From positions 1 to 64,000 of the forward strand of contig CALUFM010000010.1 of NCBI GenBank assembly GCA_944319935.1: a stretch of DNA of 64,000 bases, given 5' to 3'. This document shows, in pieces, positions 1 through 9,202 of the stretch. The DNA comes from an uncultured Prevotella sp. (GTDB lineage: Bacteria; Bacteroidota; Bacteroidia; Bacteroidales; Bacteroidaceae). The position numbers and the translations under genes are program-made. The notes under the pieces are model-generated. The model was given only the letters and a program-made list of their open reading frames with translations. It had not been told where the DNA came from and did not search any database. Numbering within the stretch: position 1 is the stretch's first letter; the number at the start of each line of letters is the position of its first letter.

Positions 1-2
1 TT

Positions 3-75
3 CGGGATTTAGCGCAGTTGGTAGCGCACTACGTTCGGGACGTAGGGGTCGCTGGTTCGAGTCCAGTAATCCCGA
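3..75 (+). tRNA. tRNA-Pro (anticodon CGG)
   Basis: A full cloverleaf is visible. The acceptor stem pairs 3-9 (CGGGATT) with 68-74 (AATCCCG). The anticodon stem CTACG/CGTAG (29-33/41-45) encloses a TTCGGGA loop, so the anticodon is CGG (36-38) and reads CCG. The T arm has the loop TTCGAGT (56-62). No CCA is encoded, so the 3' end must be added by nucleotidyltransferase. Confidence 0.95.
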
Positions 76-79
76 CAGC

Positions 80-118
80 AAGCGGTTGAAAGGCGATGCT
101 TTTCAACCGCTTTTTTGT
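80..118 (+). terminator. Intrinsic terminator of the tRNA
   Basis: An 11-bp inverted repeat AGCGGTTGAAA / TTTCAACCGCT (81-91 with 101-111) is followed directly by a run of T. It lies 5 nt after the tRNA. Confidence 0.85.
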
Positions 119-189
119 TTAGTCAGGCATCGTTTCGCCACTTTCCACAACCAATTCAGCAAAGACGTTCATAACGCATTGAAACCCAA

Positions 190-300
190 CGAATTACAAA
201 AGGCCGCATTTTGCTGTGCAAAATGCGGCTTTTCAAATGGCGAAAGACGGCAAATCACAAGACAAAAGACGGCATGTCGCAAACCGGGCGACGGCATGCG
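190..300. repeat. GC-rich multi-hairpin repeat (family F1), copy 1
   Basis: The main hairpin pairs 198-214 with 218-233 (core GGCCGCATTTTGC / GCAAAATGCGGC) around a TGT loop. Degraded units (AAAGACGGC) follow to about 290. Related elements occur near 5775, 10609, 15066, 19415, 30143, 35157, 37993, 47715, 53946 and 59205. It lies just past the 3' end of the TolC-like gene and may protect or end that transcript. Confidence 0.7.
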
Positions 301-315
301 GCGCACCTGATTGTA

Positions 316-1647
316 TCAGAAGTCAAGCTGCTTGCCACGATAGAAATCTATCAGACTTGTGCTGTACATGTATTCGTACTTGGCCCTTACGAGGTCGCTC
401 TCCGACTTCAGCCAGTTGTTTTTGGCCTCGTTGAACTCTGTTATGTTGGCCTTGCCGTATTCATACTTGGCCGTCATCAGGTCGAATGCGGCCTTGTTGC
501 TGCGGGCGGCCTCGCCGCTGCTCTCGTATTGGGCGCGGGCGGCCACGGCGTTATAGTAAGCTTGCTGTATTTCCTTGTACAGGGCTTTCTTCACATTGTC
601 CAACTGTAGCGTCTGCGCTTCCTGGTTCAGGCGCGCCGCGCGGATGTTGTTGCGCGTCTCAAAACGGTTGAATATCGGTATGTTAAGGCTCAGGCCGACA
701 TACTGGCTGAAGTTGTTGCGCATCTGGCGGCCGAAGCTTGCCGTGTTCATTCCGCTCGTCGTGTAATAGTTCGAACCAAGCCCAGCCGTGAGCGAAAGCG
801 TCGGCCACAGCGCGCTTTTGGCTATGCGGACGCTCGCCTCGGTGCCTTTCAGGCGGTACACCTCGGCCTTTACCTCAGGCTTGAGGGCCACGGCCTCGGC
901 GTAAACGTCGTCAGGCAGGGGCAGGCCGCCCGCTTCGCCTACGGTTATCGCGGCCGTGTCGGGGCGCACTATGGCGAAACCTTCAGGCGAAGGCAGTTCG
1001 AGAAGCTGCGCAAGCGTGAGCAAAGACAGGCGGCAGTCATTGTCGGCCTGGGTGTAGGTCAGGCGGCTCTGCGCCAAAGTGGCTTCCTGCTGCGCCACCT
1101 CCACGCCGCTGGCCTTGCCCGTGCGGTACATCTCGGCGAGGCGCGCCACGTGCATCGAGTCGATGCCGATTTGCCTAATGGCGACATCGCGCAGCTCAAG
1201 GTTATACAGAATCTGCACGTATGCCTGGGCCACTTGCACGCTTACGTCGTCGCGCGCCTTGGCAAGGTCGGCCGTGGCGGCCTCAAGGTTGAGCTTGTTC
1301 AGCTCTATGGTGCGCGGTATGCGGAAACCTGTGAAGAGCGGGACGCTCGTGCCGAGCGAGAACGACGTGCTGCCGGTGTTCTGGTTTGAGTATGTGTTTT
1401 CCGACGTGAGGCCGCGCCCGAATGACCAGTTTTGCGACGCTGACGCGCTCAGGTTGGGCAGCCGGCTGTTCCTGGCCGTACTCAGTTCCACCTCGCCCTG
1501 CCGCCTCGCCACGTCTTGTTGCTTCACGGTTATGTTGTTGGCCAGCGCGTAGTCTATGCATTCGCGCAGCGTCCACGCCCTATGCTGCTGGGCCGAGACG
1601 GCCAAGGCAGCCATTAGGAACGATAAGGTAAATATCATGCGGTACAT
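316..1647 (-). CDS. TolC-family outer membrane efflux protein
   Basis: This is probably the outer membrane channel of a tripartite exporter. The 443-aa product starts with a type I signal peptide ending near AVSAQQ (residues 15-21) and has the two-fold repeat of the outer membrane efflux protein family. Long helical stretches are rich in Ala, Gln, Glu and Arg; the length is usual for the family. It is the last gene of a minus-strand operon that begins near 10370. Upstream are a periplasmic adaptor and two MacB-like permeases, so it likely works with those. ATG at 1638 (third residue after the first Met) is an alternative start. Substrate cannot be told from sequence. Confidence 0.9.
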   Translation of the reverse strand: MYRMIFTLSFLMAALAVSAQQHRAWTLRECIDYALANNITVKQQDVARRQGEVELSTARNSRLPNLSASASQNWSFGRGLTSENTYSNQNTGSTSFSLGTSVPLFTGFRIPRTIELNKLNLEAATADLAKARDDVSVQVAQAYVQILYNLELRDVAIRQIGIDSMHVARLAEMYRTGKASGVEVAQQEATLAQSRLTYTQADNDCRLSLLTLAQLLELPSPEGFAIVRPDTAAITVGEAGGLPLPDDVYAEAVALKPEVKAEVYRLKGTEASVRIAKSALWPTLSLTAGLGSNYYTTSGMNTASFGRQMRNNFSQYVGLSLNIPIFNRFETRNNIRAARLNQEAQTLQLDNVKKALYKEIQQAYYNAVAARAQYESSGEAARSNKAAFDLMTAKYEYGKANITEFNEAKNNWLKSESDLVRAKYEYMYSTSLIDFYRGKQLDF

Positions 1648-1782
1648 TTGCTTACGGTTTTAAGGTTGTTGGGTCATATTGTTTTGCTGTTTGTCTTTTG
1701 GCTCCTGAAGCTGCTGGGCCACACGGCTTTACGCGCAAGCGCGCATCGCCTTACGGTCGCTTGGCCGCAAGCCACTTTGCCA

Positions 1783-2886
1783 TCACTCTTCAGCCACCTT
1801 CTGCGGGCCTCTCACCCTGTCGGTCTTTTTCAGTCCGCTCCTTATCTCTATGTTCACCCCGTCGCTCAGTCCGGTCACCACCTTGCGGCGTTCGTAGGTC
1901 TTTTCGTCACCCTGCCCTTTCACGACGTACACGTAAGTGTCGTCTCCGCTGAACTCGATTGCGCTCTCTGGCACGGTAAGCACACCTCGCGCGCTGGCCA
2001 ACACGATTTCGGCGTTCGCGCTGTAGCCCGACCGTATTTCGTTGCCTTGCGGCACACTGACCGCCGCCTTTATCTCAAACTGGTTCGCGCCGTTGTTGTC
2101 GGTGGCTTTAGGCGATATGTATTCGAGCGACGCGTCGAACCTGAGGTTCTGCAGCGCGCCGATGGTTATTTTCATCTGCATGCCCGTTACGAGCTGCCCC
2201 ACTTCGGTTTCGTCGATGTTGCCTTTGAATATCAGGTCGCCCATGTCGGCCACCGTGGCGATTGTCGTACCGTCGTTGAACGTGTTGCTCAATATCACCG
2301 AGTTGCCCACTTTTACGGGAACGTCGAGGATGAGACCGCTGATGGTCGAACGGATGAGCGTGCTGCTCGCGCTGGCATTGCTGCTCGAAACGCCGTCGCG
2401 TACAACTTCCAAGGCATCGATGGCCGCCGTTTTCTCCTCACGGGCCTGGTCGAGAGCCTGGCGCACGTTGTCATATTCCTCCGCGCTGACAAGCTGCTTG
2501 TCGTACAATTGCTTCTCGCGGTTGTAGTTCACCTGGGCTTGCTTCAGGTTGATTTCGGCAAGGCGCACACGGCTTTCGGCCGAGCTGAGCTGCCCCATGT
2601 CGGGTATGACCTTCACCTTGGCTATCACCTCGCCGGCCTCAACCTTGTCGCCGGCCTCCTTGTAGATTTCGGTTATTATGCCGCTGATTTGCGGCTTCAC
2701 CTCCACCTCGTCCCTCGGCTCTATCGTGCCGGTGATGACTGTCGTCTTGTTGATGTCAGCCACTTTGGGCGTAAACTCGTCGTAAACGACTGGCTGCGGC
2801 TTAGACTTCATGTAAAGGAACACGAACGTCGATATGAACACCAAGCCCACTATCGCCGCAAGGATTACTTTCAAATACTTTTTCAT
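1783..2886 (-). CDS. Periplasmic adaptor subunit (HlyD/MacA type)
   Basis: A membrane-fusion protein linking inner-membrane permeases to the TolC channel. The 367-aa product has one N-terminal membrane anchor (about residues 5-27) and a biotinyl-lipoyl-like half (KPQISGIITEIY, then GDKVEAGEVIAKV). A coiled-coil hairpin follows (about 85-150), then the second lipoyl half (STISGLILDVPVKVGN) and a beta-barrel domain. This order is standard for MacA/HlyD proteins. It lies 115 nt after the permease at 3002 and 135 nt before the TolC-like gene, in the same operon. The gap at 2900-3000 holds short A/T-rich units of the GAATTATGAATT kind, one of the repeat families of this genome. Confidence 0.9.
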   Translation of the reverse strand: MKKYLKVILAAIVGLVFISTFVFLYMKSKPQPVVYDEFTPKVADINKTTVITGTIEPRDEVEVKPQISGIITEIYKEAGDKVEAGEVIAKVKVIPDMGQLSSAESRVRLAEINLKQAQVNYNREKQLYDKQLVSAEEYDNVRQALDQAREEKTAAIDALEVVRDGVSSSNASASSTLIRSTISGLILDVPVKVGNSVILSNTFNDGTTIATVADMGDLIFKGNIDETEVGQLVTGMQMKITIGALQNLRFDASLEYISPKATDNNGANQFEIKAAVSVPQGNEIRSGYSANAEIVLASARGVLTVPESAIEFSGDDTYVYVVKGQGDEKTYERRKVVTGLSDGVNIEIRSGLKKTDRVRGPQKVAEE

Positions 2887-3001
2887 ATCTTTTTAGTTGA
2901 CAATTTACAAATTTACAGGCAGGCAAGCATATTTGCCTTGCTATCACACGCTTCACGGCGTCAGCCCAATTATGAATTACGAATTGTGAATTATGAATCA
3001 A

Positions 3002-4246
3002 TCATTCGTCCCTCATGGCGTCAACCGGCTTTATGCTCATCGCCCTCATGGCCGGCGCAAGACCGGCCAACACGCCGAGAACAGCCAGCAGCACCAGCGC
3101 GCCTACGGCCGTCCAGAAGCGCACCTGGAAGTGGGCGGCCACTATGCCGTCGGCCGTATTGCCAAGCTCAAGCATCTCAAGAACGGCCACCGCGAAGAGA
3201 ATGCCGCTCATGCCGGCCACCGCGGTGAGGATGACACTTTCCGAAATGACCTGTCCGAGGATGTTTCGCGGCGTCGCGCCTATGGCGCGCCGTATGCCTA
3301 TTTCGGTGGTTCTTTCACGCACGGTCACCATCATTATGTTGCTCACTCCGATGGCCCCGGCCAGCAAAGTGCCTATGCCGACCAGCAGGATGAGGAAGTT
3401 CACGCCGCTGAAAAGGTTGTCAAGCATGCCGAAAAGCACCTCGGTGTTGAACACGGTGACGGCCTTCTCGTCAGCAGGGTCAACCTTGTGAGCCTGGGCT
3501 ATGACCGTGCGCATCTTCTGCGTGATGCTGTTCATCGTCACGCCTGGCTTCGCCGTGACGCATATCAGGTGGACACTGTCGCCGAGGTTGTAAGCCTTCT
3601 GCATCATCGTGAGCGGCACTATTACCGACGATTCGTTCCTGCCGTTGACGCTCATGTTGCCCGAGCTGTAATCAACGCCCACCACGTCGTAATAGATGTC
3701 GTCAACGCAGATGCGCCGTCCGCACGGGTCTCCGCCTCCCGGAAACAAGTCTTTGTACACCTTCTTGCCGATGACGCACACCTTGCGGTTCTGCATTATG
3801 TCCATCTCGTTCAGGTAACGGCCGTAATATATCTGCGGGGTCTCAACCTCACGGTAGTCAGGCAGGAGGCCCTTCATGGTGCAGTTGGTCTTCTTGTCGC
3901 CGTTTACGGCACTCCCGTTCCAGCGCGACACCACGGGCGAGACGGTCTCCAGTTCAGGCACTTGCCGCTTCAGCCGCTCCACGTCGCTGTACACCATGCT
4001 CCACTTGCGCTCCTTGCGGAAACCGGCATACGGCTTAGTGGTCGGCTGGGCGAAAATTATGGCAGAGTTGGTGGCGAACCCTTCAAAGTTGTTTTGCAGC
4101 AATTCCTTCAGCCCCTGGCCGCCGCCAAGCAGGGCGACGAGCATGAACACGCCCCAAAACACGCCGAAACCGGTAAGGAAACTGCGGCTCTTGTTGCGCG
4201 ACAGGGTGTCAAGGATTTCGCGAAATCTGTCAATGTCGAATTTCAT
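3002..4246 (-). CDS. MacB-like ABC transporter permease, first copy in sequence order
   Basis: An inner-membrane permease of the MacB/FtsX family, 414 aa. One transmembrane helix near residues 20-45 is followed by a large periplasmic domain of the MacB core type. Three helices lie in the C-terminal third, with the conserved stretch MVTVRERTTEIGIRRAIGA between the first two. It lacks an ATPase domain; the separate ATPase at 5954 would supply it. It follows a related permease (4357-5616) by 110 nt, so the two probably form a heterodimer. Such systems move peptides, lipids or antibiotics across the periplasm rather than the inner membrane; the substrate here is unknown. Confidence 0.9.
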   Translation of the reverse strand: MKFDIDRFREILDTLSRNKSRSFLTGFGVFWGVFMLVALLGGGQGLKELLQNNFEGFATNSAIIFAQPTTKPYAGFRKERKWSMVYSDVERLKRQVPELETVSPVVSRWNGSAVNGDKKTNCTMKGLLPDYREVETPQIYYGRYLNEMDIMQNRKVCVIGKKVYKDLFPGGGDPCGRRICVDDIYYDVVGVDYSSGNMSVNGRNESSVIVPLTMMQKAYNLGDSVHLICVTAKPGVTMNSITQKMRTVIAQAHKVDPADEKAVTVFNTEVLFGMLDNLFSGVNFLILLVGIGTLLAGAIGVSNIMMVTVRERTTEIGIRRAIGATPRNILGQVISESVILTAVAGMSGILFAVAVLEMLELGNTADGIVAAHFQVRFWTAVGALVLLAVLGVLAGLAPAMRAMSIKPVDAMRDE

Positions 4247-4356
4247 TGGTTGTTGTTTTTATTGAGAGTTATGAGCCGAATTGGCGTGATTGGCCTTATA
4301 CGCCGTGGCGCATCGGGCTTATTTGGCTTATCAGGCTCATTGGTCTTATCTTATTA

Positions 4357-5616
4357 TCACTCAGCCCTCAACGCCTCGATTGGTCTTATCTTGGCCGCCT
4401 TGCGGGCGGGGATGAGCCCGGCGAGCGTACCGGCCACGACCATCACCACCGTGGCGGCCACGCATACGTCGATGCCGACGGTGGGATTATAGAACATCGT
4501 GGCCTCGAAGAGGCCGCTGTTGACCTTCATCTGGCCGATTGTGGCGTCCATGTACTCGTTGGCCGCCACGCCAAGCACCATGCCTATGTAACCGAAAAAG
4601 GTGGTGATGACCACGCTCTCGACTATTATCAGGCGCAGGATTGAGCCTGGCTTGGCCCCTATGGCCTTGCGTATTCCGAACTCGCGGGTGCGTTCCTTGA
4701 CGGTGATAAGCATGATGTTGCTTACGCCGACGATGCCGCTCAGCAGCGTGAACAGGCCTACCACCCACAGGGCGGTGCGTATGATGCCCATGCCAGTGTT
4801 CATCTGGAGGTTCTGCGTAAAGCGGTTCCATATCCACACCGAGCTTTCGTCGTCAGGGGCGGCGCGGTGGTTGCGGTTCAGGCGTGCGCGGTATTGCGCC
4901 TCAAAGGCGTCGTTGGCCTCCTGGGTGTCAAGTCCCTTGAACGAGAACTGTATTGTCCCCACCTTGTCGCCCTTGTTGTATATGGCGCGCAGGGTGGTGA
5001 ACGCCGTGTAGGCCGACGTGTTCATGCCGCTGCGGTCGGCCTTGTACACGCCCACCACACGGAAGGCGATGCTGTCAACATCGACATACCGCCCCACGAG
5101 AAGCTCCGCCCCGCGCGGCGACAGCTCCTTGGCGTCGTCCTCGCCCAGCACGATGACCTTGCGCTTCTCGTTGATGTCGATGTCGTTGATGAAGCGGCCG
5201 CATAGCATCTCTTTCTTGTTGATTTCGATTTCGTTGGGATAAACGCCCGTCAACGTGCCGCTTACGTAGTTGGCCCCGCTGCTGATGGTCAGCCCGCTTT
5301 GGTCAGACGAGCCGCCCGTCTCCTCCACATTTTGCGGAAAGTTGTTGCCTGTCACGGCCATGTCCTTGTCGTCAAGCTCGATGGAGCGTCCCTCTTTCAG
5401 CCCGTCGTAAGGCTTCGACGTCATGCCGCCGCCCACCATCATCGAATTGTCCAAGAACCTGCCGCTCTGCAGCATCATGGCGTTGATTAGCCCGTTGCCC
5501 GCCCCGAGCAGGAAGATGAGCATGAAGATGCCCCACGCCACGGCAAAACCCGTCAGCGCGGTGCGCAGCTTGTTGCGGCGGACAGTGCTGTATATTTCTG
5601 TTATAATGTCTCTCAT
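4357..5616 (-). CDS. MacB-like ABC transporter permease, second copy
   Basis: Paralogue of the next gene in the operon, 419 aa. It has an N-terminal helix, a MacB-type periplasmic domain and three C-terminal helices with the family stretch ITVKERTREFGIRKAIGA. The start at 5616 (MRDIITEIYS) was chosen over an in-frame ATG at 5640 because it aligns with the N-terminus of the paralogue (MKFDIDRFRE) and is preceded by AGGAGT 12 nt upstream. The gap to the next permease (4247-4356) is filled with repeated units of the GGCTTAT type. Confidence 0.88.
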   Translation of the reverse strand: MRDIITEIYSTVRRNKLRTALTGFAVAWGIFMLIFLLGAGNGLINAMMLQSGRFLDNSMMVGGGMTSKPYDGLKEGRSIELDDKDMAVTGNNFPQNVEETGGSSDQSGLTISSGANYVSGTLTGVYPNEIEINKKEMLCGRFINDIDINEKRKVIVLGEDDAKELSPRGAELLVGRYVDVDSIAFRVVGVYKADRSGMNTSAYTAFTTLRAIYNKGDKVGTIQFSFKGLDTQEANDAFEAQYRARLNRNHRAAPDDESSVWIWNRFTQNLQMNTGMGIIRTALWVVGLFTLLSGIVGVSNIMLITVKERTREFGIRKAIGAKPGSILRLIIVESVVITTFFGYIGMVLGVAANEYMDATIGQMKVNSGLFEATMFYNPTVGIDVCVAATVVMVVAGTLAGLIPARKAAKIRPIEALRAE

Positions 5617-5953
5617 AAAACCTTCACTCCTAACCAACAACAGCCCCTCCTAACCTCCCCTGTTGGGAGGGACTGGGCTTGCTTTGACGACTATTACCGC
5701 TCATATTATTTTCAATTTGCATAGCTTCTCGATGTTTACATAAACCATTGACTATCAACATATTATATACAAACTTACGAAAGGTGGCATTTTGGTTTGC
5801 AAAAGATGGCCTTCAGGCACGTAAAAGGATACATTTTACGGCATGAAAGGACGCCTTTTGCAAGACAGCCACTCACGACATCCCAAAATGGAAGCGCAAG
5901 TTCACCCTCAAGACAAGCCTCACTCCTCCCCACAGGGGAGGCAGGGAGGGGCT
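5617..5953. repeat. Gene-free gap inside the efflux operon with decayed F1 repeat and GC hairpins
   Basis: No gene is seen. The left edge (5640-5670, CCCTCCTAACCTCCCCTG) and right edge (5917-5955, CTCCCCACAGGGGAGGCAG) are related inverted blocks. The right edge holds a tight CCTCCCCACAGGGGAGG hairpin. A decayed F1 repeat lies at about 5775-5870 (AAAGGTGGCATTTTG, GGACGCCTTTTGCAA). The structures may stabilise or divide the transcript between the ATPase and permease genes. Confidence 0.5.
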
Positions 5954-6673
5954 TTACTTCATCACTCCTCCACTGCCGAACGGCGAGGCGTGGTGGTCGA
6001 AGTTCACCTCTATGTCGCCGATTACGCCGTCACGTATGTGTATGATTTTGTTGGTCTCGTTGGCGACGCCGCTCTCGTGGGTGACAACCACGATGGTCAT
6101 GCCCTCCTCCTCATTGAGCTGCTTGAGCAGCTTCATCACCTCCACGCTGGTCTTCGAGTCGAGCGCGCCGGTAGGTTCGTCGGCGAGTATGATTTGCGGA
6201 CGTGTGATGAGTGCGCGCGCTATGGCCACACGCTGCTTCTGCCCGCCCGACATCTCGTTGGGGTAATGCCCCGCCCAGTCCTTCAGCCCCAGCTTTTCGA
6301 GGTACTCCATGGCCATTCGGCGGCGTTGCTTGCGGCGCACGCCCTGGTAAAACAGCGGCAGCTCGACGTTCTCCACGGCAGTCTTGAAGGATATGAGGTT
6401 GAACGACTGGAAGATGAAGCCTATCATCCTGTTGCGGTATTCGGCCGCGCGCGTCTCCGAGAGGTCCTTAATCAGCGTGTCGCCCAACCAGTATTCGCCC
6501 TCGTCATAGTTGTCCAAGATGCCCAGGATGTTGAGCAGCGTTGACTTGCCCGAGCCTGACGCGCCCATGATTGACACGAACTCGCCCCGCTCGATGTCGA
6601 GTGTTATGCCCTTCAGAACGTGCAGCGGCTGCCCGTTGTCGTATGTCTTGTTGATGTCTTTAAGGTGAATCAT
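5954..6673 (-). CDS. MacB/LolD-type ABC transporter ATPase
   Basis: The 239-aa cytoplasmic ATPase partner of the two permeases that follow. Walker A is GASGSGKS (37-44), the signature is MSGGQKQR (141-148), Walker B is IILADEPTGALD (161-172) with catalytic E166, and the switch His is H199. The Q loop lies in FIFQSFNL. The start at 6673 (MIHLKDINKT) is preferred. The longer reading frame to 6727 would add a TPLTPLTS-like stretch that is just translated intergenic repeat. The nearest homologues by motif are the MacB/LolD-like ATPases of tripartite exporters. Confidence 0.93.
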   Translation of the reverse strand: MIHLKDINKTYDNGQPLHVLKGITLDIERGEFVSIMGASGSGKSTLLNILGILDNYDEGEYWLGDTLIKDLSETRAAEYRNRMIGFIFQSFNLISFKTAVENVELPLFYQGVRRKQRRRMAMEYLEKLGLKDWAGHYPNEMSGGQKQRVAIARALITRPQIILADEPTGALDSKTSVEVMKLLKQLNEEEGMTIVVVTHESGVANETNKIIHIRDGVIGDIEVNFDHHASPFGSGGVMK

Positions 6674-6685
6674 TGTATCATTTTT

Positions 6686-6962
6686 TGGAGTTAAAGAAGT
6701 CAAGGGAGTCAAAGGAGTTAAAGACAAATGTCCCGTCGCCTCCTGACATGTCCAACCTCAACTCATTTCTCCATATTTATATTATTGACGTAACAGGTCA
6801 TTGAAAAGTTGCAAACATGAGAATTAAAGAAGTTTAAACAACCGGCGACGCCCTAAATGCGGTGTCTTCATATGTCGGATGACAAATATTCCCATCACTA
6901 TTCAGCATCCGCCAAAGCCATTGTCTTTAACTCCTTTGACTCCCTTGACTTCTTTAACTCCC
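6686..6962. repeat. Long inverted repeat of TTAACTCCT units (family F2)
   Basis: The left arm (6686-6729, GAGTTAAAGAAGTCAAGGGA and onward) is matched almost perfectly by the reverse complement of the right arm (about 6919-6962). Each arm is about 43 nt and they are separated by about 190 nt of unremarkable sequence. The right arm overlaps the end of the GntR gene and supplies its TAA stop. The unit length is 9 nt. Confidence 0.85.
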
Positions 6963-7310
6963 TGAAACCCACTTTTCCGTCACTTCCTCCATCCCTATTC
7001 CGAGCATCCGCATCTGGCGGAACATCTCGGGCAGGCGCGTCTCCATGAACTCCTTGCGGCGTTCCTTCAGTATCTGTTGCTTCGCACCCGCGGTGACGAA
7101 GTAGCCCAGGCCGCGCTTCTTGTATATGACGCCGCGCTGCTCCAAGAGGTCATACGACTTCACTGCGGTGTTGGCGTTGACCTCCAACAGCACGGCATAC
7201 TCGCGCACTGAGGGTATTCGCTCGTCGTCGCCGTACATCCCCGCAAGAACCTCGTCACACAGGCGGTCGGCTATCTGTACGTATATGGCTTTTTCTGTCG
7301 TAAAGTTCAT
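6954..7310 (-). CDS. GntR-family transcriptional repressor, YtrA subfamily
   Basis: A 118-aa regulator with an N-terminal winged helix-turn-helix (VQIADRLCDEVLAG, then IPSVREYAVLLEVNANTAVK) and only a short helical tail, the size and shape of the YtrA subfamily. The first codon overlaps the stop of the upstream membrane-protein gene (ATGA at 7307-7310), so translation is coupled. YtrA-type proteins repress the ABC operon they lie in. A perfect operator (10357-10380) at the operon start fits this. The unusual point is position: the regulator is the fourth gene of the operon, not the first. The C-terminal residues Gly-Ser and the stop come from an intergenic repeat arm. Confidence 0.9.
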   Translation of the reverse strand: MNFTTEKAIYVQIADRLCDEVLAGMYGDDERIPSVREYAVLLEVNANTAVKSYDLLEQRGVIYKKRGLGYFVTAGAKQQILKERRKEFMETRLPEMFRQMRMLGIGMEEVTEKWVSGS

Positions 7311-8128
7311 AAGTTAATCCATTTGTCGTTAATAACCTGAAGACGGCGGAACGCCCTGTAAGACAGCCACCAGTTCAGCACGGCAAGCAGCAACGCCGCC
7401 GCCATGAAGCACCATTGGGCAGTCATCCAGGCCGTCATCGAAACCCTGTCAAACGCCTCATCAAAACATATGCCGGCAATAAACAGCAACACCCAAAGGA
7501 GCAACATGACGCATGAAATCAAGACAAAAGGATGCCGGCGCAGAAGAATGCGGCCGAGCATATAGGCCGAATGCGCCCAAACAAGCGTGGCGTAAAACAG
7601 CAACGTCCCACTCCAATTGACCTCGCCATACGCCAAAATAGCTCCAAAAGGCCTGCCGTCGGAACGGAATAGCGACGACAAGACATCCGGGATGAAGCTT
7701 CCTGCATTGCCAACGCCGGCCAACACGCACATTAGCATACGCAAGACATCGCCCACGCACAACGCCACCAGCCCCATGACAGCCCACACCGCCGTGGCGA
7801 AAATGAAGCGCACTATGAACTTCTCGGCATCGGTGGCCGGCAGCATCTTGAACGCAAGCAGGCTCTTACTTGTCTTCATGCTGCCCATGATGTACGTTCC
7901 GCCTATGACAAGATACACCAAATAAGCGATATAACACGATGAAATGACACCCGACTTTTCAACAATTGTGATGTCGCCGCCGCTCTTCAGCACGGGCCAT
8001 AGCTGCGCTATGACGCATACAAGGAAGCCGAACGTTATGCCGCACGTGCCAGACAAGATGCCCGTCAGCTCCGTTTGGAACGTCCAGCGGAAAGTCCTTG
8101 CGAACCGTTTCATGTCAAAACTTTTCAT
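7307..8128 (-). CDS. Six-helix membrane protein, putative ABC permease (YtrA-linked)
   Basis: A 273-aa integral membrane protein with about six hydrophobic segments. It is a paralogue of the upstream gene: both begin with an (S/N)FxxxRFxRTxxW motif, carry FKMLPATDxEK in the middle, and end in VxNxKWxNL. The start at 8128 (MKSFDMKRF) is chosen because it aligns with the paralogue start; an upstream ATG (8185) would read through repeat sequence. It lies between a membrane paralogue and the GntR gene, overlapping the latter by 4 nt. It probably forms the membrane part of an ABC transporter with the ATPase at 9203. No named family was recognised. Confidence 0.8.
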   Translation of the reverse strand: MKSFDMKRFARTFRWTFQTELTGILSGTCGITFGFLVCVIAQLWPVLKSGGDITIVEKSGVISSCYIAYLVYLVIGGTYIMGSMKTSKSLLAFKMLPATDAEKFIVRFIFATAVWAVMGLVALCVGDVLRMLMCVLAGVGNAGSFIPDVLSSLFRSDGRPFGAILAYGEVNWSGTLLFYATLVWAHSAYMLGRILLRRHPFVLISCVMLLLWVLLFIAGICFDEAFDRVSMTAWMTAQWCFMAAALLLAVLNWWLSYRAFRRLQVINDKWINL

Positions 8129-8246
8129 GACTTTATGCTTTTTTAATCCTGGAATGAAAGAATTTGGAGGCGTAAAAGCGGTCAAAGGCGGATGCCTTAC
8201 CGGCGTTTTACCTTTTTACCGCTTTACTTTCTTACCTTTATATACA

Positions 8247-9074
8247 TTAGAGGTTCACCCACTTGTTGTTGACCACCTGCATGCGGCGGAAGATTTTGTA
8301 AGACAACCACCAGTCAAGCACGCCCAAGGCGGCGAACACCGCCGCGCCTGACCACGCCAACACCAGCTTCCAATTGTTGAAAAAAGCATTGTCAACGGTT
8401 TTCACAAAATGGACAAGCAACGGGGTGAAGACCATAATCAGGACAAGATGAACCAACGATGTCAGCACGAACTGGTGGCGGCGGAAGAACGCCCCGCCCA
8501 GTATGTAGAGCGAATGCACCCAGAAACCCCAGGCGTAAAGCATGGCCAACAAGGCCACATAAAAGGTTGTACATCCGTATTCCGCATAAAAAGCGGAATT
8601 TACACTTGAGCCGAAATACTCCGCGAAAAAGTCCGGGATGGTGCTTTTCACCACGCCTATGCCGGCTATCAGGCTGACAAACATGCGCAAGACGTCGGCC
8701 AGGCAGAAAGCCGCAAGCCCCATGAGCCACCACACCACTGTGGCGTAAAGGGCGCGGGCTACATACTTCTCAAGGTCGGTGGCGGGCAGCATCTTGAACG
8801 TAATGCGCTGCTCCTTTGTCTTCATGTTGTTGAAGAGCCAGCTTCCGCCAATCATCGAGACAACGAAATATATGAAAATGCAGACCCGCATGGCGGCGTC
8901 CAGGTTGACAACCGCCTGCAATATCGGCTGGTCATAGCTTGTGAGCATCTGCACTATGAACGGAAAGAACATGGCAAAAAACATCATGGCGGCGTTTGCA
9001 AGAGCCTCTTTCCGCGTCATCACGGCCGACCATTTGAGCGTGCGGCCGAAGCGTTGTATGTTAAAGTTGGTCAT
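8247..9074 (-). CDS. Six-helix membrane protein, putative ABC permease (paralogue)
   Basis: A 275-aa membrane protein starting MTNFNIQRFGRTLKW. It shares the FKMLPATDLEKY stretch (after the third helix), overall hydrophobic profile and C-terminus with the gene at 7307, so the pair arose by tandem duplication. It follows the ATPase gene by 128 nt. The gap after it (8129-8246) contains an inverted repeat of GTAAAAGCGG / CCGCTTTAC units. Likely role: half of a heterodimeric permease of a YtrA-controlled ABC system. In other bacteria such systems respond to cell-wall-active agents; here that is inference. Confidence 0.8.
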   Translation of the reverse strand: MTNFNIQRFGRTLKWSAVMTRKEALANAAMMFFAMFFPFIVQMLTSYDQPILQAVVNLDAAMRVCIFIYFVVSMIGGSWLFNNMKTKEQRITFKMLPATDLEKYVARALYATVVWWLMGLAAFCLADVLRMFVSLIAGIGVVKSTIPDFFAEYFGSSVNSAFYAEYGCTTFYVALLAMLYAWGFWVHSLYILGGAFFRRHQFVLTSLVHLVLIMVFTPLLVHFVKTVDNAFFNNWKLVLAWSGAAVFAALGVLDWWLSYKIFRRMQVVNNKWVNL

Positions 9075-9202
9075 GGTTTTATGTCTTTTGTAAGTTTAAG
9101 AAATAGGACTAATGGGGCTGACAGGCCGGATAAGCCGAATGCGCCGCGGCTGGCGGCGGGGCCTCTTGCCGGCTTTTCCCCCGACGGGGAGGCCGGGATG
9201 GA

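Noticed and set aside
1648..3228. A 526-codon open frame on the plus strand opposite the adaptor gene
   Set aside because: It mirrors a clear adaptor gene, has no recognisable domain and odd composition (many His, Val, Arg). It is the usual open antisense frame of GC-rich DNA.
2993..4492. A 499-codon plus-strand frame opposite a permease
   Set aside because: Same reason: the minus strand carries a well-supported MacB-like permease here.
6674..6727. N-terminal extension of the MacB-type ATPase
   Set aside because: The added residues are a TPLTPLTS pattern from 9-nt DNA repeats; the family starts at MIHLKDINK.
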